Shown: positions 7,540 through 13,092 of the stretch, in pieces
Layout: each line of letters opens with the position of its first letter
How positions within the stretch are numbered: the stretch's first letter is position 1
NCBI GenBank assembly: GCA_023437485.1
Contig: JAEZGB010000014.1
Location: 1-26,626, forward strand
Direction of reading: 5' to 3'
Origin: Bacteroidota bacterium
GTDB lineage: Bacteria; Bacteroidota; Bacteroidia; Flavobacteriales; Flavobacteriaceae
Length of the DNA stretch: 26,626 nucleotides
The notes under the pieces: generated by a model
Database searches by the model: none
Told to the model about the DNA's origin: nothing
Seen by the model: only the letters and a program-made list of their open reading frames with translations
Position numbers and translations under genes: made by a program

Positions 7540-8568
7540 CTATTTTCTGTTGTTTTGGTTTTTGGTCAGTTCTTCAATTTCAGAAACAATTTTTGGAAGA
7601 TTCCTGAAATGAACGTACGATTTACTGTAATCGCTGTAGTTGAATGACGGCGATCCCTGAACGGTTTCACCATCGGGAAGGTTTTTGCCCACCCCGGATT
7701 GCGCCTGGATCTTGACGTTGTTGCCCAGGACAAGGTGCCCGGCAATCCCCACCTGTCCACCAATCATGCAATTGCGGCCAATTTTGGTAGATCCGGCAAT
7801 TCCCGTCTGCGCGGCGATCACGGTGTTTTCGCCAATTTCGACATTGTGCGCGATCTGAATCTGGTTGTCAAGCTTGACGCCGTTTTTGATTACGGTTGAT
7901 CCCATGGTAGCGCGGTCAATGGTGGTACAGGCGCCCACATTGACGTCATCGCCAATGACAACATTGCCAATCTGCGGGATTTTGCGGTAAGTGCCATCCT
8001 GCTGCGGCGCGTAGCCGAACCCGTCGGAACCAATCACGGCCCCGGCATGGATGGTGCAATTTTGGCCCACAATGGTTTCGGAACATATCCGTGCCCCGGC
8101 AAACACCAGGGTGCCGCTGCCAATTTTGACATTGTCGCCAATAAAGCAATTTGGATAGATTTTGACATTGTCGCCAATTTCAACGTTTTGGCCAATATAA
8201 ACGAACGCACCCGCATAAAAATCCGTTCCATAGCGTGCCGATTCGGAAATTGTGGAAGGTTGCTCGATCCCGGTCTTGTTGTGTTTGACCTGGTTGTAGT
8301 ATTCCAAAATCCTGGTGAAAGCACCGTAGGCGTCATCCACCCGGATAAGTGTGGGAAGGTATTTTCCCTCGGGATTGAATGAGCGGTTCACGATAGTCAC
8401 GCTGGCCTCCGTGCTGTACAGGTAGTGATTGTATTTGGGATTTGACAGAAAGGTCAACGAACCGTTGGTCCCCTCTTCAATCTTTGAAAGTTTCCAGACC
8501 TCCGCGTCAGGGTTGCCGGTAACTTCCCCTTCAAGGATTCCTGCTATTTGCCGTGCTGTGAATTTCAT
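7540..8568 (-). CDS. lpxD: UDP-3-O-(3-hydroxyacyl)glucosamine N-acyltransferase
   Basis: A 342-residue enzyme for the third step of lipid A synthesis, adding a second 3-hydroxyacyl chain from ACP. The N-terminal uridine-binding domain (MKFTARQIAGILEG, then LTFLSNPKYNHYL) is followed by hexapeptide repeats from about residue 110 to 300. LDNQIQIAHNV holds the catalytic His241. The C-terminal helix contains NYSDYSKSYVHFRNLP. An in-frame ATG 17 codons upstream (8619) is rejected because it sits at the expected transcription start and adds a non-conserved leader. This is the canonical LpxD. A shorter paralog lies at 3638-4570. Confidence 0.97.
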   Translation of the reverse strand: MKFTARQIAGILEGEVTGNPDAEVWKLSKIEEGTNGSLTFLSNPKYNHYLYSTEASVTIVNRSFNPEGKYLPTLIRVDDAYGAFTRILEYYNQVKHNKTGIEQPSTISESARYGTDFYAGAFVYIGQNVEIGDNVKIYPNCFIGDNVKIGSGTLVFAGARICSETIVGQNCTIHAGAVIGSDGFGYAPQQDGTYRKIPQIGNVVIGDDVNVGACTTIDRATMGSTVIKNGVKLDNQIQIAHNVEIGENTVIAAQTGIAGSTKIGRNCMIGGQVGIAGHLVLGNNVKIQAQSGVGKNLPDGETVQGSPSFNYSDYSKSYVHFRNLPKIVSEIEELTKNQNNRK

Positions 8569-8624
8569 CCCGTGGTGTTGGCGCCCGCATAATGGCCCTG
8601 ACGGCGCGGGTATATTCAATCCAG

Positions 8625-8632
8625 CAAAAATA
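8625..8632 (-). promoter_or_regulatory. TAnnTTTG promoter element for lpxD operon
   Basis: Minus-strand TATTTTTG matches the Bacteroidota -7 pattern TAnnTTTG exactly, about 57 bases upstream of the lpxD ATG. A -33 element at the ideal spacing is weak, with only a TTT nearby. It would drive lpxD-lpxC/fabZ-lpxA separately from the HD-domain gene. Confidence 0.55.
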
Positions 8633-8652
8633 TAAAAAATCAGTATTAAAGA

Positions 8653-9879
8653 TTATTTTTCGGCCAGTTGTTTTGGAAAACAGATATAATACTTGGTAAC
8701 GGGTTTGGAGAGCGCCCTGAGGTTGAATTGATCGGAGGCCTCGGTAACGTCTTCGCGGCCGCCGTCTTTCATCAGGATGTGGATCGGCTCGAGTTTTTTG
8801 CTGTAAGCCTGGTTCTTGATCTTGCCCCTGAAAATAAAAAACGCGGCTTCGGACGGGCTTATGCCCTGTTCATTGGCAAACAACTGTGTCATCCGCCCCA
8901 CCTCTTCTTTAGGAAACTTGGTCCCCGAAACGCGGATCTTGAGCAAATCGCGGTTGAGAAGCCTGCGCGAAAGCGAGTTCAGGATCACGTCGGGATGGTG
9001 TTGCCAGGCCTTGATCGCCGAGAGGATATCAGTATCGTCCAACTGCGCAAACCGTTCCAGCATACCATCGTCAAAATTGGTTTCGTCAACATGATGCGCC
9101 ATAAAATAACCCAACGGGCCGCTGCACGGAAGCTCCTGGCCCTGTCGGTGCAGTTGCCGGGCGCGTTTGAGGAGTTTCATCAACATCAGTTCGGCCGCCA
9201 GGCTGGTTTTGTGCAGATACGCCTGCCAGTACATCAGCCTGCGGGCCATCAGGAATTTCTCGACCGAATACACGCCTTTTTCCTCGATCAGCAACAAATT
9301 GTCCTGAACCGTCAGCATTTGGATGAGCCGTTCGGAATTAATATTGCCTTCGGCCACCCCGGTATAAAAGGAATCGCGTTTGAGGTAATCGAGCCGGTCC
9401 ATATCCAATTGGCTGGAAATGAGCTGCAACATGAATTTTCGGGGGTATTGCCCTGTAAACACCTCGATGGCAAGTGAAAGGGCGCCGTCGAACTCGCGGT
9501 TAAGCCGGTCCATGAAGGCGAGCGAGATCCGCTCGTGCGAAATTCCCTGAACAATGGAATGCTCCATGGCGTGGGAAAATGGCCCGTGCCCGATATCGTG
9601 TAACAATATGGCGATGTAAAGCGACTGCTCTTCCTTATCTGAAATGTCAACGCCTTTGCCCCTAAGCACCCCGACGGCTTTTTGCATCAGGTGCATGCAA
9701 CCGATCGCGTGGTGAAACCGGGTGTGGTGCGCTCCCGGATAGACCAGGTAGGAAAGCCCCATTTGCGAAATGCGTCGCAGCCGTTGGAAATACGGATGTG
9801 CGATCAGGTCGTGGATGAGCGGATCATCAATGGTGACAAATCCGTAGATGGGGTCGTTAAGAAAGGTTTGCCGTGCGAT
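8653..9879 (-). CDS. HD-domain phosphohydrolase (dNTPase-like), non-canonical start
   Basis: An HD-superfamily metal-dependent phosphohydrolase related to dGTP triphosphohydrolase-like proteins. Metal-site motifs are HHTRFHHAIG and HDIGHGPFSH (about residues 94-103 when counted from 9879), with SSQLDMDRLDYLKRDS further on. The conserved family N-terminus, here FLNDPIYGFVTI then HPYFQRLRRISQMGLSYLV, is in frame upstream of the first ATG (9762). Yet no ATG, GTG or TTG occurs in that frame back to an in-frame TAG at 9925-9927. An ATC at 9877-9879 gives 408 residues, close to the expected length, and is chosen provisionally. Starting at 9762 would remove about 39 conserved residues. The substrate is unknown. 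Confidence 0.8.
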   Translation of the reverse strand: MARQTFLNDPIYGFVTIDDPLIHDLIAHPYFQRLRRISQMGLSYLVYPGAHHTRFHHAIGCMHLMQKAVGVLRGKGVDISDKEEQSLYIAILLHDIGHGPFSHAMEHSIVQGISHERISLAFMDRLNREFDGALSLAIEVFTGQYPRKFMLQLISSQLDMDRLDYLKRDSFYTGVAEGNINSERLIQMLTVQDNLLLIEEKGVYSVEKFLMARRLMYWQAYLHKTSLAAELMLMKLLKRARQLHRQGQELPCSGPLGYFMAHHVDETNFDDGMLERFAQLDDTDILSAIKAWQHHPDVILNSLSRRLLNRDLLKIRVSGTKFPKEEVGRMTQLFANEQGISPSEAAFFIFRGKIKNQAYSKKLEPIHILMKDGGREDVTEASDQFNLRALSKPVTKYYICFPKQLAEK

Positions 9880-9896
9880 GGTGCTGAACTTTGCTG

Positions 9897-9904
9897 CAAA
9901 TATA
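9897..9904 (-). promoter_or_regulatory. TAnnTTTG promoter element for the HD-domain gene
   Basis: Minus-strand TATATTTG is a perfect -7 element, about 18 bases upstream of the proposed ATC start. Transcription from here would begin near 9893-9895, giving a very short leader. This excludes any start upstream of the promoter and supports translation starting near 9879. Confidence 0.6.
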
Positions 9905-9924
9905 ACGGAATTTGGATGCGTCTG

Positions 9925-10218
9925 CTATGCTCCGCCCGAGCGCCCGGATACGCCCTTGCTTTGGCGAGAGAATCCTCCGCCGCGGGATGAGGAGGAGCCA
10001 TCGTGGTAGATGTTGCCGCTCCTGCCCGAAACCCCGGCTGTATAGTGATTGTGCTCTGAACGTGCAGATTCACTTCCAAATCCGTCAGCTTCAATATTTG
10101 GGTTGCGTTCATCTCCCGCTGCCTCCTGCCGGTACATCTCTTCTGATTCGTAACGTTGCGGATCGTGGTTGGTACTTTGCCGGTTAGCGCGGTCCCAGTT
10201 GTTCTTTTCCTGTTCCAT
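9925..10218 (-). CDS. Small hydrophilic protein, Gly/Ser-rich C-terminus
   Basis: A 97-residue protein that I do not recognise. It has no hydrophobic segment and no Cys. The first half is rich in Asn, Glu, Arg and Gln (MEQEKNNWDRANRQ). The second half is Gly/Ser-rich and contains GVSGRSG twice (residues 62-68 and 89-95). It is probably intrinsically disordered and cytosolic. It starts 11 bases after the stop of a similar hydrophilic gene (10230-10484), so the pair is likely co-transcribed. The composition resembles hydrophilins and stress-induced disordered proteins. That comparison rests on composition alone. Confidence 0.65.
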   Translation of the reverse strand: MEQEKNNWDRANRQSTNHDPQRYESEEMYRQEAAGDERNPNIEADGFGSESARSEHNHYTAGVSGRSGNIYHDGSSSSRGGGFSRQSKGVSGRSGGA

Positions 10219-10229
10219 AAACTAAATAT

Positions 10230-10484
10230 TTAATGTCGCGATTGGCGATGAATTTCATCGGGTTTGTCCGGTGCGGCGCCGTAATGATCGTTGGCCAGGT
10301 TTTCGTCGGTCTGCACGTGGCCGTAATTGGCCCCGGTCTCGGTGTTGCCCTTCTCGCCCTGGGTCCCGCCTGCCCGGCTCTCCTTCATTGGACGGTTGTT
10401 ATCGGTATCGGAATGAAATTCGCGGTCAGCATGGTTTCGCGTAAAATCGCGGCCATTGCCTCCGCCGTGTTGATTGTTTTCCAT
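10230..10484 (-). CDS. Small hydrophilic protein
   Basis: An 84-residue, highly charged, Asn/Gly/His/Asp-rich protein starting MENNQHGGGNGRDF, without hydrophobic core, Cys or signal peptide. It is probably disordered. No family is recognised. It resembles in style the proteins at 9925-10218 and 16348-16581. It is the first gene of a likely two-gene unit. Its upstream region contains a 9-base inverted repeat (10526-10557) overlapping a plausible promoter, so its expression may be controlled by a repressor or activator. Confidence 0.65.
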   Translation of the reverse strand: MENNQHGGGNGRDFTRNHADREFHSDTDNNRPMKESRAGGTQGEKGNTETGANYGHVQTDENLANDHYGAAPDKPDEIHRQSRH

Positions 10485-10525
10485 GACTAAAAGTGTTTAG
10501 CCATAAAATTAAGGTTTCCGAAAAA

Positions 10526-10557
10526 GGTAAATTTACACTATTTGATTGAAATTTACC
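10526..10557. promoter_or_regulatory. Inverted repeat overlapping a putative promoter
   Basis: GGTAAATTT (10526-10534) and AAATTTACC (10549-10557) are perfect inverted copies separated by 14 bases. On the minus strand the downstream arm includes TAAATTTA, one base from the TAnnTTTG -7 pattern, and a TTG lies at roughly -33 in the other arm. The arrangement suits an operator for the hydrophilic-protein genes. A one-mismatch copy of GGTAAATTTAC lies upstream of the gene at 16348-16581. Confidence 0.4.
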
Positions 10558-10561
10558 AATA

Positions 10562-10708
10562 TCACGGCATTCGCCGAAGTGTAAAGTGAAAAGTCGTCCC
10601 CTTATTTTGCTGAGATTCCACCCAAATCTGCCCGCCGTGCTTGTCGACGATCCGCTTTGAAATGGAAAGGCCAAGGCCGGTTCCCTTGGTTTGGTTGAGT
10701 TTTTTAAA
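10562..10708 (-). pseudogene. C-terminal remnant of a sensor histidine kinase
   Basis: The minus strand encodes about 48 residues in one frame ending in TGA at 10562. They begin FKKLNQTKGTGLGLSISK and continue with a conserved RIVDKHGG motif. This is the end of a HATPase_c domain: the G2 box GTGLGL and the last beta strands (GTTFHFTL). The rest of the kinase (HisKA, N box, G1 box, sensor) is absent. Upstream lie only a short AT-rich stretch and the tRNA terminator, and no start codon is appropriate. It is therefore a decayed 3' end left by deletion or rearrangement beside the tRNA gene. Confidence 0.85.
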
Positions 10709-10744
10709 GGTAAAATAAAAATAACGCAACCATTAAACAAAACA

Positions 10745-10772
10745 CAAAAAAGCCGAAACTTTCGTTTCGGCT
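10745..10772 (-). terminator. Rho-independent terminator of tRNA-Val
   Basis: On the minus strand AGCCGAAAC and GTTTCGGCT form a perfect nine-pair stem with a GAAA loop (positions 10751-10772), followed by a run of six T. It lies four bases past the tRNA 3' end. Confidence 0.9.
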
Positions 10773-10776
10773 TCGT

Positions 10777-10850
10777 GGGCGATACTGGGTTCGAACCAGT
10801 GACCCCTACCTTGTCGAGGTAGTGCTCTGAACCAGCTGAGCTAATCGCCC
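10777..10850 (-). tRNA. tRNA-Val (GAC)
   Basis: A 74-base cloverleaf with a fully paired acceptor stem (GGGCGAT/ATCGCCC), D arm GCTC...GAGC, anticodon stem CTACC/GGTAG, variable loop GGGTC and T arm ACTGG-TTCGAAC-CCAGT. The anticodon loop TCGACAA reads GAC at positions 34-36. The overall sequence resembles bacterial valine tRNAs (GGGYGATTAGCTCAG start). CCA is not encoded. Position 33 is C rather than the almost universal T. The gene has its own promoter and terminator. Confidence 0.93.
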
Positions 10851-10858
10851 TCGGGGTG

Positions 10859-10889
10859 CAAAGATAAATAGTTTTTGTAATCCTGCAAG
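10859..10889 (-). promoter_or_regulatory. Promoter of tRNA-Val
   Basis: Minus-strand CTTG (10886-10889), then exactly 19 bases, then TATCTTTG (10859-10866) matches the Bacteroidota housekeeping promoter (TTG, N19, TAnnTTTG). Transcription would start about 5 bases before the mature tRNA 5' end. Confidence 0.85.
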
Positions 10890-10899
10890 AAAAATGGCA

Positions 10900-10943
10900 A
10901 ATGTCGAATGACGAATGTCGAATGACGAATGACGAATGTCGAA
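10900..10943. repeat. GTCGAATGACGAAT tandem word array
   Basis: About six tandem 7-base words (GTCGAAT and GACGAAT alternating) occupy this spacer between the tRNA promoter and the DUF4258-like gene. It is non-coding low-complexity sequence. No spacer-repeat alternation of CRISPR type is present. Confidence 0.7.
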
Positions 10944-11013
10944 CGGAATCATAATCGGGGCCCGCATTCAAAATTAACTCCCGCTGGTCGTTCAGTTCGG
11001 CTGTCGCCTCGGG

Positions 11014-11026
11014 TCAAAATTCAAAA
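11014..11026. repeat. CAAAATT word pair next to the DUF4258-like stop
   Basis: Two CAAAATT words lie immediately against the stop codon of the downstream minus-strand gene. It is the same word as at 5332-5360, which abuts the lpxA stop in the same way. Confidence 0.45.
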
Positions 11027-11401
11027 TTACTTCAGCCTAATGTCCTTCAAAACCGCCTTGTCATCAAAATTGATGATTTCAAGAGCCACGTCCTGCCCTT
11101 TTTGGTTCTTGCCGTAAATGATGTATTTCTTACCTCCCCGCTCGGGTTTGTTTGACAGTTCGAAATCCACGTCGCCTTTTGTCAGGATTGCCCGGAAATC
11201 TGCCGAATCGATCAACTTTTCAGCCATCTGCGCCTCGGCCTCCTTGGAATATATAAATGGCTTTGACCGCAGGTTTTTCAGCACGCGTGCATTGGGGAAA
11301 TAACTGCAGCTTGCGTCTTTGCCGTTCAGGATAAAAAATACGAATACCATACCGATGCTAAAGCCCGCCAAGTAGTAGGCAAGCCTAAATTGAAACTTCA
11401 T
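11027..11401 (-). CDS. DUF4258-like small membrane-anchored protein
   Basis: A 124-residue protein of unknown function. One N-terminal hydrophobic segment (about residues 8-26, LAYYLAGFSIGMVFVFFIL) suggests a membrane anchor or uncleaved signal. A soluble domain follows with CSYFPNARVLKNLRSKPF and a C-terminal part (KKYIIYGKNQKGQDVALEIINFDDKAVLKDI) like the compact DUF4258 fold. It starts 24 bases after the alanine dehydrogenase stop on the same strand, so it is probably in the porX-tsaE-ald transcript. The family name is recalled from similar flavobacterial genes next to ald and not verified. Confidence 0.7.
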   Translation of the reverse strand: MKFQFRLAYYLAGFSIGMVFVFFILNGKDASCSYFPNARVLKNLRSKPFIYSKEAEAQMAEKLIDSADFRAILTKGDVDFELSNKPERGGKKYIIYGKNQKGQDVALEIINFDDKAVLKDIRLK

Positions 11402-11425
11402 TCTGAAAATTTTTGCAAAGGTAAC

Positions 11426-12619
11426 CTAAAAAACAATCAGGTTGATATCACTCACCGGCAGTCCAAACCAGTCTCCGATGGCCCGGTTGGTCAGGATTCC
11501 GTGATAAAGGTACACGCCGTTCTTGAGCCCCGGGTTGATCCGGATTGAACTCTCGATCCCGCCATCCTCGGCAATATCAAGCAAGTACGGGGTGAGGATG
11601 TTGCTGATGGAAACTGACGCGGTTTTGGCGTATCGGGACGGAATATTGGGTACGCAATAGTGGATTACGTCATATTTGAGGAAGGTCGGGTTTTCATGCG
11701 TGGTCACTTCGGAGGTTTCAAAGCATCCTCCCGTATCGATGCTTACGTCAACCACAACCGCACCGCGCTTCATGTGCTCCACCATGGTCTGGGTCACCAC
11801 CACCGGACAGCGTTCCTTGCCGCGCATGGCACCTATGGCGACATCGCACCTGCGAAGCGCCTTGAGTAAAGTCTTGGGTTGAATGGTCGAGGTGAAAATG
11901 CACTGGCTCAGGTTGTTCTGCAACCGCCGGAGCTTGGTAATCGAGTTGTCAAAAACCTTGACGTTGGCGCCCAGTCCCAAAGCAGTTTTGGCAGCGTACT
12001 CCCCTACCGTTCCCGCGCCGATGATCACCACATCGGTGGGAGGCACACCGGTAATGTTGCCCAGGAGCAGCCCCTTGCCAAATTCATTGTGGGTCATGAG
12101 CTCCGAGGCGATCAGCACCGAAGCCGTTCCCGCGATTTCGCTGAGTGATTTCACGGCCGGGTAGGTTCCGTCGACGTCCTTAATATATTCAAATGCAAGC
12201 GCGGTTATTTTTTTCCGGGTCAGCGCCTCAAAATACTCTTTTTTCCGGGTCTTGATCTGGATGGCCGAGATGACGATCGCCTTGGGGTTTACAGCCTCGA
12301 TTTCGGCCATGGTGAGCGGCTCAACCTTTAGGATGATGGGACAACTTAGTACTTTTTTGGTGTCGGCAGTAATCTCGGCGCCTGCATCGGAATACTCCTT
12401 GTCGCAATAACTCGCCAGTTCCCCTGCCCCTGCTTCGATCATCACCCGGTGCCCGTGCTGGGTGAGCGAATTCACTGCATCGGGCGTCAGGCAAATGCGC
12501 CTTTCCTGATAGCTTGTCTCTTTTGGAATACCGATAAACAACTCGCTCTTGTGTCTTTCAACCTCAAGTTTCTCTTCCTGCGGCAACAGCTGCTGCTTTG
12601 TAAACGGCGTCAATGACAT
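11426..12619 (-). CDS. ald: Alanine dehydrogenase
   Basis: A 397-residue NAD-dependent enzyme that reversibly deaminates L-alanine to pyruvate and ammonia. The family N-terminal motif appears as IGIPKETSYQERRICLTPDAV (about residues 29-49). The Rossmann motif GAGTVGEYAAK occupies 201-211, and HYCVPNIPSRYAKTAS is near the C-terminus. About 27 extra residues precede the usual family start, so it is longer than the common ~370-residue form. Residues in the family's pyruvate-binding region were not checked one by one, so a related transhydrogenase-like activity is possible. It follows tsaE by 65 bases and precedes the DUF4258-like gene by 24. Confidence 0.88.
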   Translation of the reverse strand: MSLTPFTKQQLLPQEEKLEVERHKSELFIGIPKETSYQERRICLTPDAVNSLTQHGHRVMIEAGAGELASYCDKEYSDAGAEITADTKKVLSCPIILKVEPLTMAEIEAVNPKAIVISAIQIKTRKKEYFEALTRKKITALAFEYIKDVDGTYPAVKSLSEIAGTASVLIASELMTHNEFGKGLLLGNITGVPPTDVVIIGAGTVGEYAAKTALGLGANVKVFDNSITKLRRLQNNLSQCIFTSTIQPKTLLKALRRCDVAIGAMRGKERCPVVVTQTMVEHMKRGAVVVDVSIDTGGCFETSEVTTHENPTFLKYDVIHYCVPNIPSRYAKTASVSISNILTPYLLDIAEDGGIESSIRINPGLKNGVYLYHGILTNRAIGDWFGLPVSDINLIVF

Positions 12620-12684
12620 GGCTCAGAAATTACCGGTCTAAAATAGCAATTTATTCGATGAGTTTCAGAAATTTAATACAAAAG

Positions 12685-13092
12685 CTACCCGAAAGTGACC
12701 TTGCGCAAGCCATCAGGCAATTGTCCGATGCTGACGGTGTGGTATTCCCGGGGAAGCAAATTGGGGATTTTTTCGGCCCATTCTATAAAACAAAGGGAGC
12801 CCGAATGCAAATACTCTTCAATACCCATATCAAGCGCCTCGGTTTCGGCCTTGAGCCTGTACATATCAAAATGATATACTGCACGCCCCCCGGGGTCACG
12901 GTATTCGTTTACCAGTGAGAAGGTGGGGCTGGAAATCGCGTCAGCGATGCCCAGTGATTTGCAGAGCGCCTTGATCAATGTGGTTTTGCCTGCGCCCATC
13001 TCACCGTTAAAGACGGTTACGGGGTGTTTGAGCTCCCGATGGATCTGGCGAGCCACCCGGTCAATATCGGCCAGTGAAAATTCGATTTCCAT
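12685..13092 (-). CDS. tsaE: tRNA threonylcarbamoyladenosine synthesis ATPase TsaE
   Basis: A 135-residue P-loop ATPase that works with TsaB and TsaD to make the t6A modification next to the anticodon of ANN-decoding tRNAs. The Walker A motif GEMGAGKTT is at residues 30-38. SSPTFSLVNEY and the Walker B-like HFDMYRL follow, then LCFIEWAEKI near the C-terminus. The length is typical of the family. Its start codon overlaps the porX stop by one base, so translation is likely coupled to porX. Confidence 0.93.
   Translation of the reverse strand: MEIEFSLADIDRVARQIHRELKHPVTVFNGEMGAGKTTLIKALCKSLGIADAISSPTFSLVNEYRDPGGRAVYHFDMYRLKAETEALDMGIEEYLHSGSLCFIEWAEKIPNLLPREYHTVSIGQLPDGLRKVTFG

Noticed and set aside
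8569..8619. Longer LpxD start at 8619
   Set aside because: It would begin at about the predicted transcription start and add 17 residues not seen in LpxD. MKFTARQIAG at 8568 is the family start.
8653..9762. HD-domain protein starting at the first ATG (9762)
   Set aside because: It would drop about 39 residues, including the conserved NDPIYGF and HPYFQRLRRIS segments that are intact in frame.
10900..10943. Possible CRISPR-like or iteron-like direct repeats
   Set aside because: The words are 7 bases long and contiguous, with no spacers and no cas or rep genes nearby.
10426..10971. Long open frame on the minus strand across the small genes, kinase remnant, tRNA and word repeats
   Set aside because: It reads straight through the tRNA gene and the GTCGAAT array, giving repetitive peptide (RHSSFVIRHSSF). 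The kinase remnant uses another frame. It is a by-product of low-complexity DNA.
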